Positions 9,474-17,337 are shown, counted from the first letter of the stretch. The stretch: DNA of 22,083 bases from Saccharothrix sp. NRRL B-16348 (GCF_001280085.1 NZ_LGED01000003.1:1-22083), one strand, 5' to 3'. Program-made: numbers and translations. Notes: generated from the letters alone by a model not told the origin.

Positions 9474-10186
9474 TGGCCTTGCAGATCACGTTCGTGCTGA
9501 TCGTCATCGCGCTCGCGTTCGCGGTCTCCGCATCGGCGGGTTTCGGGGGGAGCCTCGTCCTCGTACCCGCCCTGGCGCTGGTGCTGGGCACGAAGCAGGG
9601 AACCGCCCTGGCCTCCCTGCTGCTGGCGGCCAACAACGTGATGAAGGTGTGGGCGTACCGGCGCACCATCCCGGTGAAGCGGGCGCTCGTGGTGGTCGTC
9701 CTGCTGGCCGTCGGATCGGCGCTGGGTGCGCTGCTGTTCGTGGCGGCGCCGGAGAAGGTGGTGGCGATCGCCGTCATCGGCTCCTTCGCACTGGCGTTCG
9801 CCGTGGAGCACTTGGACCTGACGAGGGTGAAGGTCCTGGGCACCCACCTGTTCGCGTTCGCGTCAGGGGCTTTGTCCGGCTTCAGCGGCACTTCCGGTCC
9901 CCTGAAGGGCCTGGCGGTCCGCAACCTGCCGCTGGACAGGCTGCACGTGGTCGGTGCCCTGTCGCTGGTGTCCCTGGTCGGGGACGTGACCAAGACCGCC
10001 ATCTGGACCGGGGCGAGCCTGATCCCACCCGGCGGCTACCTCCTGACCGCCGCGGCGGTACCCCTGATGGTCGGCGCGACGCTCCTCGGCCGGCGCTTCA
10101 ACACCCGCATCGGGGAACGCGGCTACACCTACCTGTTCTGGACGGTAATGACCGGCTACACAGCCCGCCTGGTCGTGGGCCTGTGA
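9470..10186 (+). CDS. TSUP (TauE/SafE) family membrane exporter
   Basis: This 238-residue integral membrane protein has about seven or eight hydrophobic helices. The start carries the family signature (FAVSASAGFGGSLVLVPAL) and the second half repeats it as ASGALSGFSGTSGPLKGLAV, reflecting the duplicated TSUP fold. Members export sulfite, sulfoacetate and other organosulfur or small organic anions. The substrate is not predictable here. The start is GTG 9470 or ATG 9473, and the latter would be coupled to a short upstream frame. A Crp-type palindrome lies upstream. Only 40 nt separate it from the BNR-repeat gene downstream, so the two are probably co-transcribed, although no functional link is obvious. 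Confidence 0.88.
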   Translation: MMALQITFVLIVIALAFAVSASAGFGGSLVLVPALALVLGTKQGTALASLLLAANNVMKVWAYRRTIPVKRALVVVVLLAVGSALGALLFVAAPEKVVAIAVIGSFALAFAVEHLDLTRVKVLGTHLFAFASGALSGFSGTSGPLKGLAVRNLPLDRLHVVGALSLVSLVGDVTKTAIWTGASLIPPGGYLLTAAAVPLMVGATLLGRRFNTRIGERGYTYLFWTVMTGYTARLVVGL

Positions 10187-10226
10187 ACTCCCGCACCGCT
10201 GACGAGCTGTTCCCCGTGGAGGAGAC

Positions 10227-13200
10227 ATGGATCGAGATCGCCAGGAGCCCCGCGCCCCGGAGTACGGGCACCGCAACCGCAAGCTCGAATGGCGCACCGA
10301 GTGGTTCCACCTCGGCCGGTCCCGGGACGACGAGGTGCTCGGCGCGACCGTGGAGCGGGCGATGCGGGAGAAGCGGGCGCTGATCGAGGAGCAGCGCGAC
10401 CGCACCGACCACATGGCGGCCTACGGCCCGGCCGGCGCCGGGACGCCGTGGTACTCGATCGGGCCGCGCAACATCAACGGCCGGGTCAAGTCGATCGCGG
10501 TGCACCCGACCGACCCCGACACCGTCTACGCGGCCGCGGCCTCGGGCGGGGTGTGGAAGACCACCGACGCCGGCCAGTCCTGGCGCCCTTTGTGGGACAC
10601 CCAGGAGTCGCTGACGTTCGGGAGCATCGCGATAGCGCCGAGCGAGCCGGACACGATCTACGCGGGCACGGGTGAGTGGACACCGGGATGGGGGCCGTCG
10701 TACCCCGGTTCCGGGATGTACGTCTCGAACGACGCCGGTGCGACCTGGGTGCGGCACACCTCGCTGGTCACCCGGCGGGTGTCGAAGGTGGCGGTCTCCC
10801 CGACCGACCCGTCCACGGTCCTGGTGGCGGGCGACAGCGGGCTGGAGCGCACCACCGACGCCGGCGTCGGCTGGGACACCGTGCTGACCGGGCCGATCGC
10901 CGACGTCGTCTTCGACCACAATGACGGCAACATCTGCTACGCGAGCCGCGACGACGACGGCATCCACCGCAGCACGGATGCCGGCCTGAGCTGGGACCCG
11001 CTCCCGGCCGGGCCGACCGGGGCCGACGCCAACTGGGCGAAGCTGGCCATCGGGAAGGCGGGTGCGCACGGGTCGCAGTTCCTCGCCGTCAAGAGCGTCG
11101 GCACCGTGCACGTGACGACCGACGCCGGTCTCACCTGGAGCACGCTCGCGGGCAGCCACGGCGTGGGCTGGACCGGGTGGTGCGACATGATCGCGGTCGC
11201 CCCGGACGACGAGGACGTGATCGTGGTCGGTGGGAAGTCGTCCGCCGTCGAGCTGACCACGGACGGCGGCCTCATGTGGTCGGCGATCGGCGGACTGCAC
11301 GCCGACCACCACGTCGCGGTGTTCGCCCCCAGCAACCCCGACATCGTGTACGAGTGCAACGACGGCGGCGTGTACCGCTCGTCGGACAAGTGCGCCAGCT
11401 TCAAGAAGGTCAGCGACGGCCTCGTGGTCACCCAGTTCTACGACGTGAACGCCTGGGACCCGCTGTCCAACGTGATCGGCGGCGGCACGCAGGACAACGG
11501 GACCAACATGACCACCGGTGGTCTGACCTGGCGGCACATCCTGGGCAAGGACGGCGGCTACATGATGGTCCACCACACCGACCCGCGGACCATGTACGCC
11601 GAGCACCAGAACACCCAGATCTTCAAGTCCACCGACGGCGGGAACTCATGGGTGCCGAAGATCGGCGGCCTGTCCGACGGCACGCCGTGGACCGGTGTGA
11701 TGGAGATGGACCCCCTCGATCCGGACAAGCTCTACTGCGGCACGACCCGGGTGTTCCGCAGCACCGACGGTCTCGTCACCGACTGGGTCACCTCCAGCCA
11801 GGTCCTGGCCGGCACGGTGTCGTCGATCTCGGTCGCCAGATCCGACACCGGCCGGGTTTACGCCGCCGGGGGCACGCACGTCTACCGCAGTGACGACGCC
11901 GGTGTCACGAACCCGTGGGCGGACAAGACCTCCGCGCCGCTGCCGGCCCGGGTGATCAAGGACATCGCCACCGACCGCACCGACGCGGACCGCGTGGTGC
12001 TCTGCGTCGGTGGGACCGGGACCGGGCACGTCTTCCTGAGCGCCGACGGCGGCGACATGTGGAGCGACATCAGCGGCAACCTGCCCGACGTCCCCGCCAA
12101 CGCCGTGGCGCTGGACCCCAACGACGACAACACCGCGTACGTCGGCACCGACGTCGGCGTGTACCGCACGCAGGACGGCGGCACGACCTGGGAGGCGTTC
12201 GACAACGGGCTGCCCAACGTGATCATCGCCGACCTGCACGTGGACGCGGAGGACAACGCCCTCTACGCCGCCACGTTCGGGCGCGGCATGTACAAGGTGG
12301 GCATCGCGCCGGGAGCGTCCGAACCGCCGGTGGACCTCTACCTGCGGGACAGCCTGCTGGACACGGGGGAACGGTTCCCGTCGCCGACCGGCATCCCGAA
12401 CCCGAACGACCCCGCCGACACCGTCCGCTACTGGGAGAGCCCGGACATCAAGGTTGACGTGACCCCGTACTTCACACCGGACGCGTTGTTCGACGGTGTC
12501 GAGTTCGACCTGCAGCTACCCCACGAGGACCCGGTCCGCACCGAGGTCAACCGCATCCACCTGCAGGTGCACAACCGCGGCTGGACCACCGCGTCCGACG
12601 TCCGGGTGCGCGCGTTCTTCGCCGGCGCGGCGGCCGGTCTGCCGCCGCTGCCCAACCCGCTGACGCCACCGGACTTCGACCTGTCGTCAACGGTGGACTG
12701 GCAACCGATCGGACCCGCGAAGACCATCCCGGTGCTGGAACCCAACCGCCCGGTGATCGTGTCCTGGGACTGGCCGATCCCGGCCGGCGCCACCACCCAC
12801 AGCTGCCTGCTCGCCGTGGTCTCCAACCCGGACGACCCGATCACGACCGCGGAAACCAACGCCGACGCCCTGGTCCGCAACGAGAGGCGGGTGTGCCTGA
12901 AGAACCTGCACGTGATCAGCGCCGCGGGTCCGCGACCGGATCAGTACCTGCTCCCGATCCGGTTCCACAACGCCCTGCGCGACCACCCGACGCTCGACAT
13001 CGTGATCGACCCGGAGGACTTCGTCGAAGGCACGATCGGGCTCCTGCTGGAACCGGTGGACCTGGACGAGAGGGCGCTGCGGGACGTCACCGTGTACCAC
13101 GCCCGGCCGGGCGAGTACATCGGCGAGTGGTACCAGCGGCCGGGCGACGACCCGTGGCCAGGCCGGGACGACTACCTCCAACAGCTCGACCAGGGACGCA

Positions 13201-13736
13201 TCTTCGAGTTCAGCACCACCAAGCGCGCCGAGATCCGGCGCGTTCCGGTGGCACCGGGCCGTTCGCTCCGCGGCCTGTTGACCGTGCGGGGCTCGCACAA
13301 GACCCCGTACGGTTCGCCGCAGCGTTTCAGCATCTCCCAGCGCCAGGGCAACCGGATCGTCGGTGGCAGCACCTACGAGCTGCGGCTGCGCCGAGCGAGG
13401 GGTCTGGCCGCGGTGTCCCGCATCCGCGTCACCCTCGACGGGCTCTCGCTCGAGGCGCAGGAGCCCTTGTGGGCCAAGGTCGTGTTCGACCGCTCCCGCA
13501 TGCACTGGACCCACGTGCCCGCGCGGAGCCGCGATGACGTCCACCTGTTCGACGGGTACGTGGCCGAGGTGGACAACATGACCGTCTCACTGCACCCCGC
13601 CGGTGACGACGGCCTGCCCCGCGAGGCCGAAACGCTCTACCGCCGCCAGTTCAACCACCCGCCGGAGACGTGGGTCGGCGAGCACACCGACGCCCATCTC
13701 GCGCTCGTGCTGCGGGTCGAATCACTGCGGCTCTGA
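10227..13736 (+). CDS. Large BNR/Asp-box beta-propeller protein with C-terminal CARDB-like region
   Basis: This 1169-residue protein is led by an excellent ribosome binding site (GTGGAGGA at 10216-10223). Residues about 1-60 are charged and probably helical (MREKRALIEEQRDRTDHM). From about 70 to 690 it contains twelve Asp-box-like motifs, including KTTDAGQSW, VSNDAGATW, HRSTDAGLSW, VTTDAGLTW, KSTDGGNSW, LSADGGDMW and RTQDGGTTW, as in sortilin/VPS10-type ten-bladed or tandem propellers. After about residue 750 a beta-rich segment (EVNRIHLQVHNRGWTTASDVRVRAFF...ETNADALVRNERR) resembles CARDB-type adhesion domains, followed by an unassigned 250-residue tail. No signal peptide or membrane helix is visible, so the product appears cytoplasmic or is exported by a non-classical route. 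Sialidase or xyloglucanase activity should not be assumed. Function unknown. Confidence 0.85.
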   Translation: MDRDRQEPRAPEYGHRNRKLEWRTEWFHLGRSRDDEVLGATVERAMREKRALIEEQRDRTDHMAAYGPAGAGTPWYSIGPRNINGRVKSIAVHPTDPDTVYAAAASGGVWKTTDAGQSWRPLWDTQESLTFGSIAIAPSEPDTIYAGTGEWTPGWGPSYPGSGMYVSNDAGATWVRHTSLVTRRVSKVAVSPTDPSTVLVAGDSGLERTTDAGVGWDTVLTGPIADVVFDHNDGNICYASRDDDGIHRSTDAGLSWDPLPAGPTGADANWAKLAIGKAGAHGSQFLAVKSVGTVHVTTDAGLTWSTLAGSHGVGWTGWCDMIAVAPDDEDVIVVGGKSSAVELTTDGGLMWSAIGGLHADHHVAVFAPSNPDIVYECNDGGVYRSSDKCASFKKVSDGLVVTQFYDVNAWDPLSNVIGGGTQDNGTNMTTGGLTWRHILGKDGGYMMVHHTDPRTMYAEHQNTQIFKSTDGGNSWVPKIGGLSDGTPWTGVMEMDPLDPDKLYCGTTRVFRSTDGLVTDWVTSSQVLAGTVSSISVARSDTGRVYAAGGTHVYRSDDAGVTNPWADKTSAPLPARVIKDIATDRTDADRVVLCVGGTGTGHVFLSADGGDMWSDISGNLPDVPANAVALDPNDDNTAYVGTDVGVYRTQDGGTTWEAFDNGLPNVIIADLHVDAEDNALYAATFGRGMYKVGIAPGASEPPVDLYLRDSLLDTGERFPSPTGIPNPNDPADTVRYWESPDIKVDVTPYFTPDALFDGVEFDLQLPHEDPVRTEVNRIHLQVHNRGWTTASDVRVRAFFAGAAAGLPPLPNPLTPPDFDLSSTVDWQPIGPAKTIPVLEPNRPVIVSWDWPIPAGATTHSCLLAVVSNPDDPITTAETNADALVRNERRVCLKNLHVISAAGPRPDQYLLPIRFHNALRDHPTLDIVIDPEDFVEGTIGLLLEPVDLDERALRDVTVYHARPGEYIGEWYQRPGDDPWPGRDDYLQQLDQGRIFEFSTTKRAEIRRVPVAPGRSLRGLLTVRGSHKTPYGSPQRFSISQRQGNRIVGGSTYELRLRRARGLAAVSRIRVTLDGLSLEAQEPLWAKVVFDRSRMHWTHVPARSRDDVHLFDGYVAEVDNMTVSLHPAGDDGLPREAETLYRRQFNHPPETWVGEHTDAHLALVLRVESLRL

Positions 13737-13758
13737 ACCCGTACCCGAGTCTTGTGAT

Positions 13759-13799
13759 CGGCGTGCCATGAGCACCGGTACCCGGCTCATGGCACGCCG
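13759..13799 (+). terminator. Strong hairpin terminator after the BNR gene
   Basis: The 15-nt arms CGGCGTGCCATGAGC (13759-13773) and GCTCATGGCACGCCG (13785-13799) are perfectly complementary, with an 11-nt loop, 22 nt after the stop codon. Confidence 0.85.
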
Positions 13800-13923
13800 G
13801 TCAGCTCTTCAACCGCCGGGCGGGGGACGTCGGGCGGGCCGTCAGCCAGGTCCAACGCCCCGGCAGCAGCACTGCGCTACTCCGGCCGCACAACAGCGCG
13901 ACCGCTGGCCGACCGCGTTTACC

Positions 13924-14070
13924 GTGAACCCGCCAGTGGAAGGGGACGGGACCGCCACGCGTCTCACGCGCAGATCGGTGCTGCTGTCCGGCGCCCTCGT
14001 AGTCGTGACGGCCGGTGGGTTCTTGGCACTGTCGAACGTCCGCAAGTCGCCCGCCCTGGCCACCGGCAGT
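13924..14070 (+). pseudogene. N-terminal fragment of an exported protein
   Basis: GTG 13924 opens a frame with good G/C third positions to about 14070. It encodes a short polar start, TRRSVLLSG and a hydrophobic stretch (ALVVVTAGGFLALS), which looks like a Tat-type or Sec signal region or a membrane anchor. Past about 14070 the third-position bias collapses and the frame runs into unrelated sequence, so only the head of the gene appears to remain. The protein family cannot be named from this part. The frame stays open to 14484, but that extension overlaps the TetR gene and is not credible. Confidence 0.35.
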
Positions 14071-14109
14071 GCCCGACCTGGATATGAAGCGCTCCGGTTG
14101 TGGTGGAGG

Positions 14110-14132
14110 CTCCATTCCTTGAGAGGATGGAG
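14110..14132. promoter_or_regulatory. Dyad upstream of a truncated gene head
   Basis: CTCCAT (14110-14115) and ATGGAG (14127-14132) form an inverted repeat that continues inward as CCT/AGG with one bulged base. It ends 2 nt before ATG 14135. It could be an operator or a stem that masks the ribosome binding site GAGAGG/GGAG. No regulator can be assigned. Confidence 0.3.
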
Positions 14133-14134
14133 TC

Positions 14135-14155
14135 ATGGCACGACCGATGTGGACG
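14135..14155 (+). pseudogene. Possible seven-codon remnant of a ku gene start
   Basis: ATG 14135, preceded by GAGAGG and GGAG, encodes MARPMWT, the near-invariant opening of actinobacterial Ku (non-homologous end joining). Downstream of residue 7 nothing Ku-like follows in any frame. Instead the sequence reads better on the minus strand. With only seven residues this may be coincidence. Confidence 0.2.
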
Positions 14156-14211
14156 GCCAGGCCACCGAGGGCCAGCAGCCGGAGCACGAGCCGTCCGGCG
14201 TGCCGGCTCAC
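14156..14211 (-). pseudogene. N-terminal fragment of an unknown small protein
   Basis: GTG 14211 on the minus strand overlaps the stop of the methyltransferase-like fragment by four bases (GTGA), a classical coupled start. The first twenty or so codons (MSRHAGRLVLRLLALGGLAV) have high G/C third positions and a hydrophobic helix. Beyond about 14130 the codon bias disappears although the frame is open to 13801. I read it as the head of a gene cut near 14130-14156. Family unknown. Confidence 0.3.
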
Positions 14212-14345
14212 CGGTCACCGCCCGGCTTCTCCGCGCCGACACAGTGCAGGAATGCGCCGACCCGGTTCTCCACGACGGCGGTGAACCTGGCCTCGGCCAG
14301 CATCGGGGCGATCCGCTCGACGGGGTTGTCCCGCGTTGTCTCGAT
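14208..14345 (-). pseudogene. Methyltransferase-like C-terminal fragment
   Basis: The minus-strand frame ending at TGA 14210-14208 reads DNPVERIAPMLAEARFTAVV, then ENRVGAFLHCVGAEKPGG. This resembles the last strand and helix of class I SAM-dependent methyltransferases (LLxEAGFTxVxV...VxxKPG). There is no start codon and the frame runs back into the TetR operator, so at least 150 residues of catalytic domain are gone. A coupled second gene follows. The original arrangement may have been a TetR regulator divergent from a methyltransferase operon. The assignment rests on a short stretch. Confidence 0.4.
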
Positions 14346-14350
14346 CGCTG

Positions 14351-14368
14351 ACTTAGTGACAACTAAGT
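14351..14368. promoter_or_regulatory. Operator palindrome for the adjacent TetR regulator
   Basis: ACTTAGTGACAACTAAGT has 7-bp perfectly complementary arms (ACTTAGT and ACTAAGT) around a 4-nt centre. It lies in a local AT-rich island 27 nt before GTG 14396. Size, symmetry and position fit an autoregulatory TetR-family operator that would also have controlled the divergent, now broken, methyltransferase-like gene. Confidence 0.7.
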
Positions 14369-14395
14369 TGAAAACAAGGGCACTCCGATCGGCCC

Positions 14396-15007
14396 GTGAC
14401 CGGGCCCGCCGCCCGCCGCACCCGCATGAGCGCCGAAGACCGCCGCGCCTCGACCCTGGCCGCGGCCACCGAGGTGTTCGCTGAGGTCGGCTACCTGCGC
14501 GGCAAGACCGCCGAGGTCGCCCGCCGCGTCGGCGTCAGCGAACCGGTCGTATTCCAGAACTTCGGCACCAAGGCCACACTGTTCGCCGCCGTGGTCCACC
14601 ACGCCGCCGACCACGTCTGCCGGCTCCTCGACCGCATGACCGCAGGCAGCACCCCGGTGACCGCCGAGCCGGCCACGATGCTCGACCCCGACCACCTGGC
14701 GAACGTGCACAGCGCCGGCGCGGTCGGCGCGATCTTCGCCGACGCCTCAGCCGTCACCGGCGAACCGGCGGTCGAAACGGCCGCCCGCGACTCCACCCGC
14801 CGCTTCGCCACCGCCATCACCGCACTGCTCGACCGCGGCAAAGCCGACGGCGAACTGCGTCCCGACCTCGACGCCGGAGCCGCCGCCTGGTGGCTGCTGT
14901 CCTTCGTCGCGTCCCAACGCTTCCGCCACGCCACCTCACCCACCGACGTCGAGGCACGACTCGCTCGGAACACCCTCGACTCCATGGTCGCGGCGGATCG
15001 CTCCTGA
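14396..15007 (+). CDS. TetR-family transcriptional regulator
   Basis: The 203-residue product has a TetR N-terminal domain (about residues 14-62): RRASTLAAATEVFAEVGY, then TAEVARRVGVSEPVVFQNFG and KATLFAAVV, the usual helix-turn-helix with the V-x-x-x-F recognition helix. The C-terminal ligand domain (about 63-200) is family-variable and gives no ligand. GTG 14396 is taken as start. ATG 14426 is an in-frame alternative. Neither has a good ribosome binding site, so the mRNA may be leaderless or nearly so. The palindrome at 14351-14368 is its probable operator. Its divergent partner is truncated, so it may now regulate only itself or genes elsewhere. Confidence 0.9.
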   Translation: MTGPAARRTRMSAEDRRASTLAAATEVFAEVGYLRGKTAEVARRVGVSEPVVFQNFGTKATLFAAVVHHAADHVCRLLDRMTAGSTPVTAEPATMLDPDHLANVHSAGAVGAIFADASAVTGEPAVETAARDSTRRFATAITALLDRGKADGELRPDLDAGAAAWWLLSFVASQRFRHATSPTDVEARLARNTLDSMVAADRS

Positions 15008-15206
15008 AAGCGCCCCCGGCCTGCGCAAACACAATCCATGGCGCCCGGCGGTGCGGTCGAGGGCAGGCACGATCAGCGGATAGGCGCTCATCCCCGAGGG
15101 AATCCGCCGGAGACCCTTTCGCCGAGTGGCCGTCGGGAGAGGTCGGGAGGGAGCGCCGGTTCCCGCCCGATCGCCTGGTCACCTCGGGTGGAGAGTCGGG
15201 ACAAGC

Positions 15207-16175
15207 TCACACCAGTCCGCGCCGGTTGGCCTGGATCCCGGCTTGGAAGCGGGTGGTCGCGCCGAGTTCTTCGAGCAGGGCGGACATCCGCCGGGTCATG
15301 GTGCGCTGGGTGATCCCGAGGGATCGCATGATCGCCGCGTCCTTCATGCCCGAGGCCAGCAGCGTCAACAACTCCTTGTCGCGGTGCCCGCCGCGCAGCG
15401 CGGCACCCATCGGCGCCGCGCGTTCCCACAGCATGTCGAAGCAGGCGATGAGCGCGTCGAGGAGGGGAGAGCGGTGCACCAGTATCCGCGACCCCGTCTC
15501 CGACATCTCGAAGCTGAGCGGGATCAGCGCCACCCGGCGATCGGCGATCATCATCTTCATGTGCACGTCGGACAGCGTGCGGGCGTCCTCGCCCACCTCG
15601 ATGTAGGTGCTGATCTCGGCCAACCGCTCCCGGTCGTGGAGTGTCGGCATGTGGTAGATCGCGCGGTAGGCCACCCCGCGCCTCAGTCCCTGCAACTCCT
15701 CCACGTTGTGCTCCGGCACGCCGCCCAGGTACGGCGGGCAATCGATCAGCAGCACCTCCTGCCGGGCGGCCAGTTGGATCTGGGCGATGTGGTGGCGCAC
15801 CGCGGGCCCGCCCTCGATCAGCTCGATGAGGTCGCCCGGCCCGCCGCGCGGCGCCTCCTCGTACATCGCCGCGAGGTCGCGCGTCACACCGCGGAGGCGG
15901 TCGAGCTGCTCGGCGCGACGCGTGGTGAGGGCGTCCAGGGCGACCTGCGGCGGTGCGGGCACGTAGCGGACCGGACGTCCCGGCAGGCGGGTCGCCAAGC
16001 CCGCCTCGACCAGGTTCCCGATGGCCCGGGACAGGCTGCCCGCGGTCATCCCGAGCGCGGCGGTGAGCTCGCTCCTCTCCGCTCGGGGCCGGCGCAGCAG
16101 CCACAGGTAGAGGGCGCCTTCGGCGACGCCGAGGCCGATCGGTTCGAGGAATCCGGGGTCGAACTCGTCCATCAC
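15207..16175 (-). CDS. TrmB/LuxR-type two-HTH transcriptional regulator
   Basis: This 322-residue cytoplasmic DNA-binding protein has an N-terminal winged helix of TrmB type (about 1-75: EGALYLWLLRRP...SELTAALGMTAGSLSRAI). A middle region (about 100-250) resembles the PLD-like/TrmB sensor fold (EGGPAVRHHIAQIQLAARQE, LLIDCPPY, HMKMMIADRRVALIP). A C-terminal LuxR-like HTH follows (about 262-322: DKELLTLLASGMKDAAIMRSLGITQRTMTRRM). This architecture is a common orphan regulator in actinomycetes. The start is GTG 16175 immediately followed by ATG 16172, with GTGGGG just upstream. It is divergent from the XRE-like gene across a 63-bp gap with direct repeats. The ligand and targets are unknown. The nearby protease gene is one candidate target. 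Confidence 0.85.
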   Translation of the reverse strand: MMDEFDPGFLEPIGLGVAEGALYLWLLRRPRAERSELTAALGMTAGSLSRAIGNLVEAGLATRLPGRPVRYVPAPPQVALDALTTRRAEQLDRLRGVTRDLAAMYEEAPRGGPGDLIELIEGGPAVRHHIAQIQLAARQEVLLIDCPPYLGGVPEHNVEELQGLRRGVAYRAIYHMPTLHDRERLAEISTYIEVGEDARTLSDVHMKMMIADRRVALIPLSFEMSETGSRILVHRSPLLDALIACFDMLWERAAPMGAALRGGHRDKELLTLLASGMKDAAIMRSLGITQRTMTRRMSALLEELGATTRFQAGIQANRRGLV

Positions 16176-16188
16176 CCCACACTAGGCC

Positions 16189-16216
16189 GGCCAATTCTGG
16201 TCACTGGCTAGTTCTG
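16189..16216. promoter_or_regulatory. Direct-repeat operator candidate between divergent regulators
   Basis: GGCCAATTCTG (16189-16199) and GGCTAGTTCTG (16206-16216) are direct repeats with a 17-bp period, matching at 9 of 11 bases. A partial third copy, GGTTCTG, occurs at 16233-16239. The 63-bp gap must hold both divergent promoters, so this is a likely control element for one or both regulators. Confidence 0.45.
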
Positions 16217-16238
16217 CCCTTCTCGCCGGGACGGTTCT

Positions 16239-17189
16239 GTGTATACGGTTCACCTTTCGAGCGATGAGGACGCGACCGGGGGCGACGTGAACCGGGAACT
16301 GAGGCAGTTGCTGCGGACCGGCCCGTTCGAGGTGGCGTTGGACGCCGCGATCGAGGCTTCCGGGCTGACGCTGGAACGGCTGCGCAGCCGACTCGCGGAG
16401 GGCGGCGTGACCGTCAGCCGCACGGCGATCTCCTACTGGCGCACCGGCCGCAGCCGTCCGGAACGGGCCAAGTCACTCGCGGCCCTCAGCCGGTTGGAGC
16501 AGGTCCTGGGGCTGCCCGCGGCGTCGCTGGTCGCGCTGCTCGGCGGGCGGCGCCCGCGCGGGGGGACGTCAGGCCGTTCGCCGGGCACGCTGTCCCGGCG
16601 GGCGCTGTGGCCGTCCTGCGGCAGCCTGCTGGCCGGGCTCGGGACCGTGCCCGACGGAGAGTTGGAGTTCCTCGGCATCAGCGACTCGCTCAGCATCGAC
16701 GAGAACACCGGTGAACGCAGGCAGCGGACCCGGTTGGTGCTGCGGGCCGCCGCCGAACGCGTGGACCGGCACGTCGTGTGCCATGAGGTCGACGACCCGG
16801 CCTACCCGGCCCCCGAACTGGTCGGGGTGGCCCACGCCCGCGTCGGCCGGGTGCGCGGTGACGCCATCAACCGGGCGCTCGTAGCCGAGTTCCTGTTCGA
16901 TCGGCCGCTCGGCCGGGGTGAGCACACCGTGATCGAGTACGAGGTGCGGCTGCCGGCCCGGCAGCCGCTGGACCACTACTACCGCCGGTTCCCGCGACCG
17001 GTCGGGTTGTACACCGCCACGCTGCGCTTCAGCGGTCCGCCGCCGGGCAGGCTCCGCCGATACGACCGACCAGGCCTGCGCGGACCGGAGAAATACATCG
17101 AAGATTTGTGGTTGGGCGCCGCCGGCACGACGTCTCTCGTCGCTTCGACAGTGCGGCCCGGCACGATCGGCGTGCGCTGGGAGTCCTGA
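16239..17189 (+). CDS. XRE-like helix-turn-helix regulator with actinobacterial C-terminal domain
   Basis: The frame encodes up to 316 residues. An N-terminal HTH (about 25-95: FEVALDAAIEASGLTLERLR, TVSRTAISYWRTGRSRPER, LSRLEQVLGLPAASL) is XRE/Cro-like, with the SYWRTGRSRP recognition segment typical of actinobacterial orphan regulators. The C-terminal 200 residues form a beta-rich domain (HVVCHEVDDPAYPAPELVGV, RALVAEFLFDRPLGRGEHTV, IEYEVRLP...HYYRRFPRPVGLYTATLRFSG) of unknown role. The start could be GTG 16239, or GTG 16287, which has GGGGG five bases ahead and begins MNRELRQLLRTGPFEVAL. The second is attractive because it leaves more room for the divergent promoters. There is no signal peptide. 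Target unknown. Confidence 0.8.
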   Translation: MYTVHLSSDEDATGGDVNRELRQLLRTGPFEVALDAAIEASGLTLERLRSRLAEGGVTVSRTAISYWRTGRSRPERAKSLAALSRLEQVLGLPAASLVALLGGRRPRGGTSGRSPGTLSRRALWPSCGSLLAGLGTVPDGELEFLGISDSLSIDENTGERRQRTRLVLRAAAERVDRHVVCHEVDDPAYPAPELVGVAHARVGRVRGDAINRALVAEFLFDRPLGRGEHTVIEYEVRLPARQPLDHYYRRFPRPVGLYTATLRFSGPPPGRLRRYDRPGLRGPEKYIEDLWLGAAGTTSLVASTVRPGTIGVRWES

Positions 17190-17330
17190 CGCAATGGGAA
17201 GAACTGTTTCACGGAACCACCCCTGACCTGCACGAATCGTGGCGAACCAGGCAGTCGTGTCGACCGTCAACAGATCACTTCTGCTCCGCGATGAGCTGGA
17301 CTAATTTGCGGTGTTGAAAGCTCCGTACCT

Positions 17331-17337
17331 AAAGGAG
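17331..17337 (+). promoter_or_regulatory. Ribosome binding site of the double protease
   Basis: AAAGGAG lies 7 nt before ATG 17345, one of the best ribosome binding sites in the window, and fixes the start codon just ahead of a clear signal peptide. Confidence 0.75.

Noticed and set aside
10098..11606. 502-codon minus-strand open frame across the TSUP and BNR genes
   Set aside because: It bridges two well-supported genes and shows no motif, signal or ribosome binding site.
10227..12300. Sialidase or xyloglucanase activity for the Asp-box protein
   Set aside because: Asp boxes are structural and occur in many non-enzymatic propellers. No sialidase Arg triad/FRIP motif or GH74 catalytic context was recognised.
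13603..14484. 293-codon plus-strand ORF between the BNR and TetR genes
   Set aside because: It begins inside the BNR gene, crosses the terminator hairpin and ends inside tetR. Only the part at 13924-14070 looks like genuine coding sequence.
15126..16211. 361-codon plus-strand frame opposite the TrmB/LuxR regulator
   Set aside because: Mirror frame of a clear two-HTH regulator. It contains no recognisable domain.
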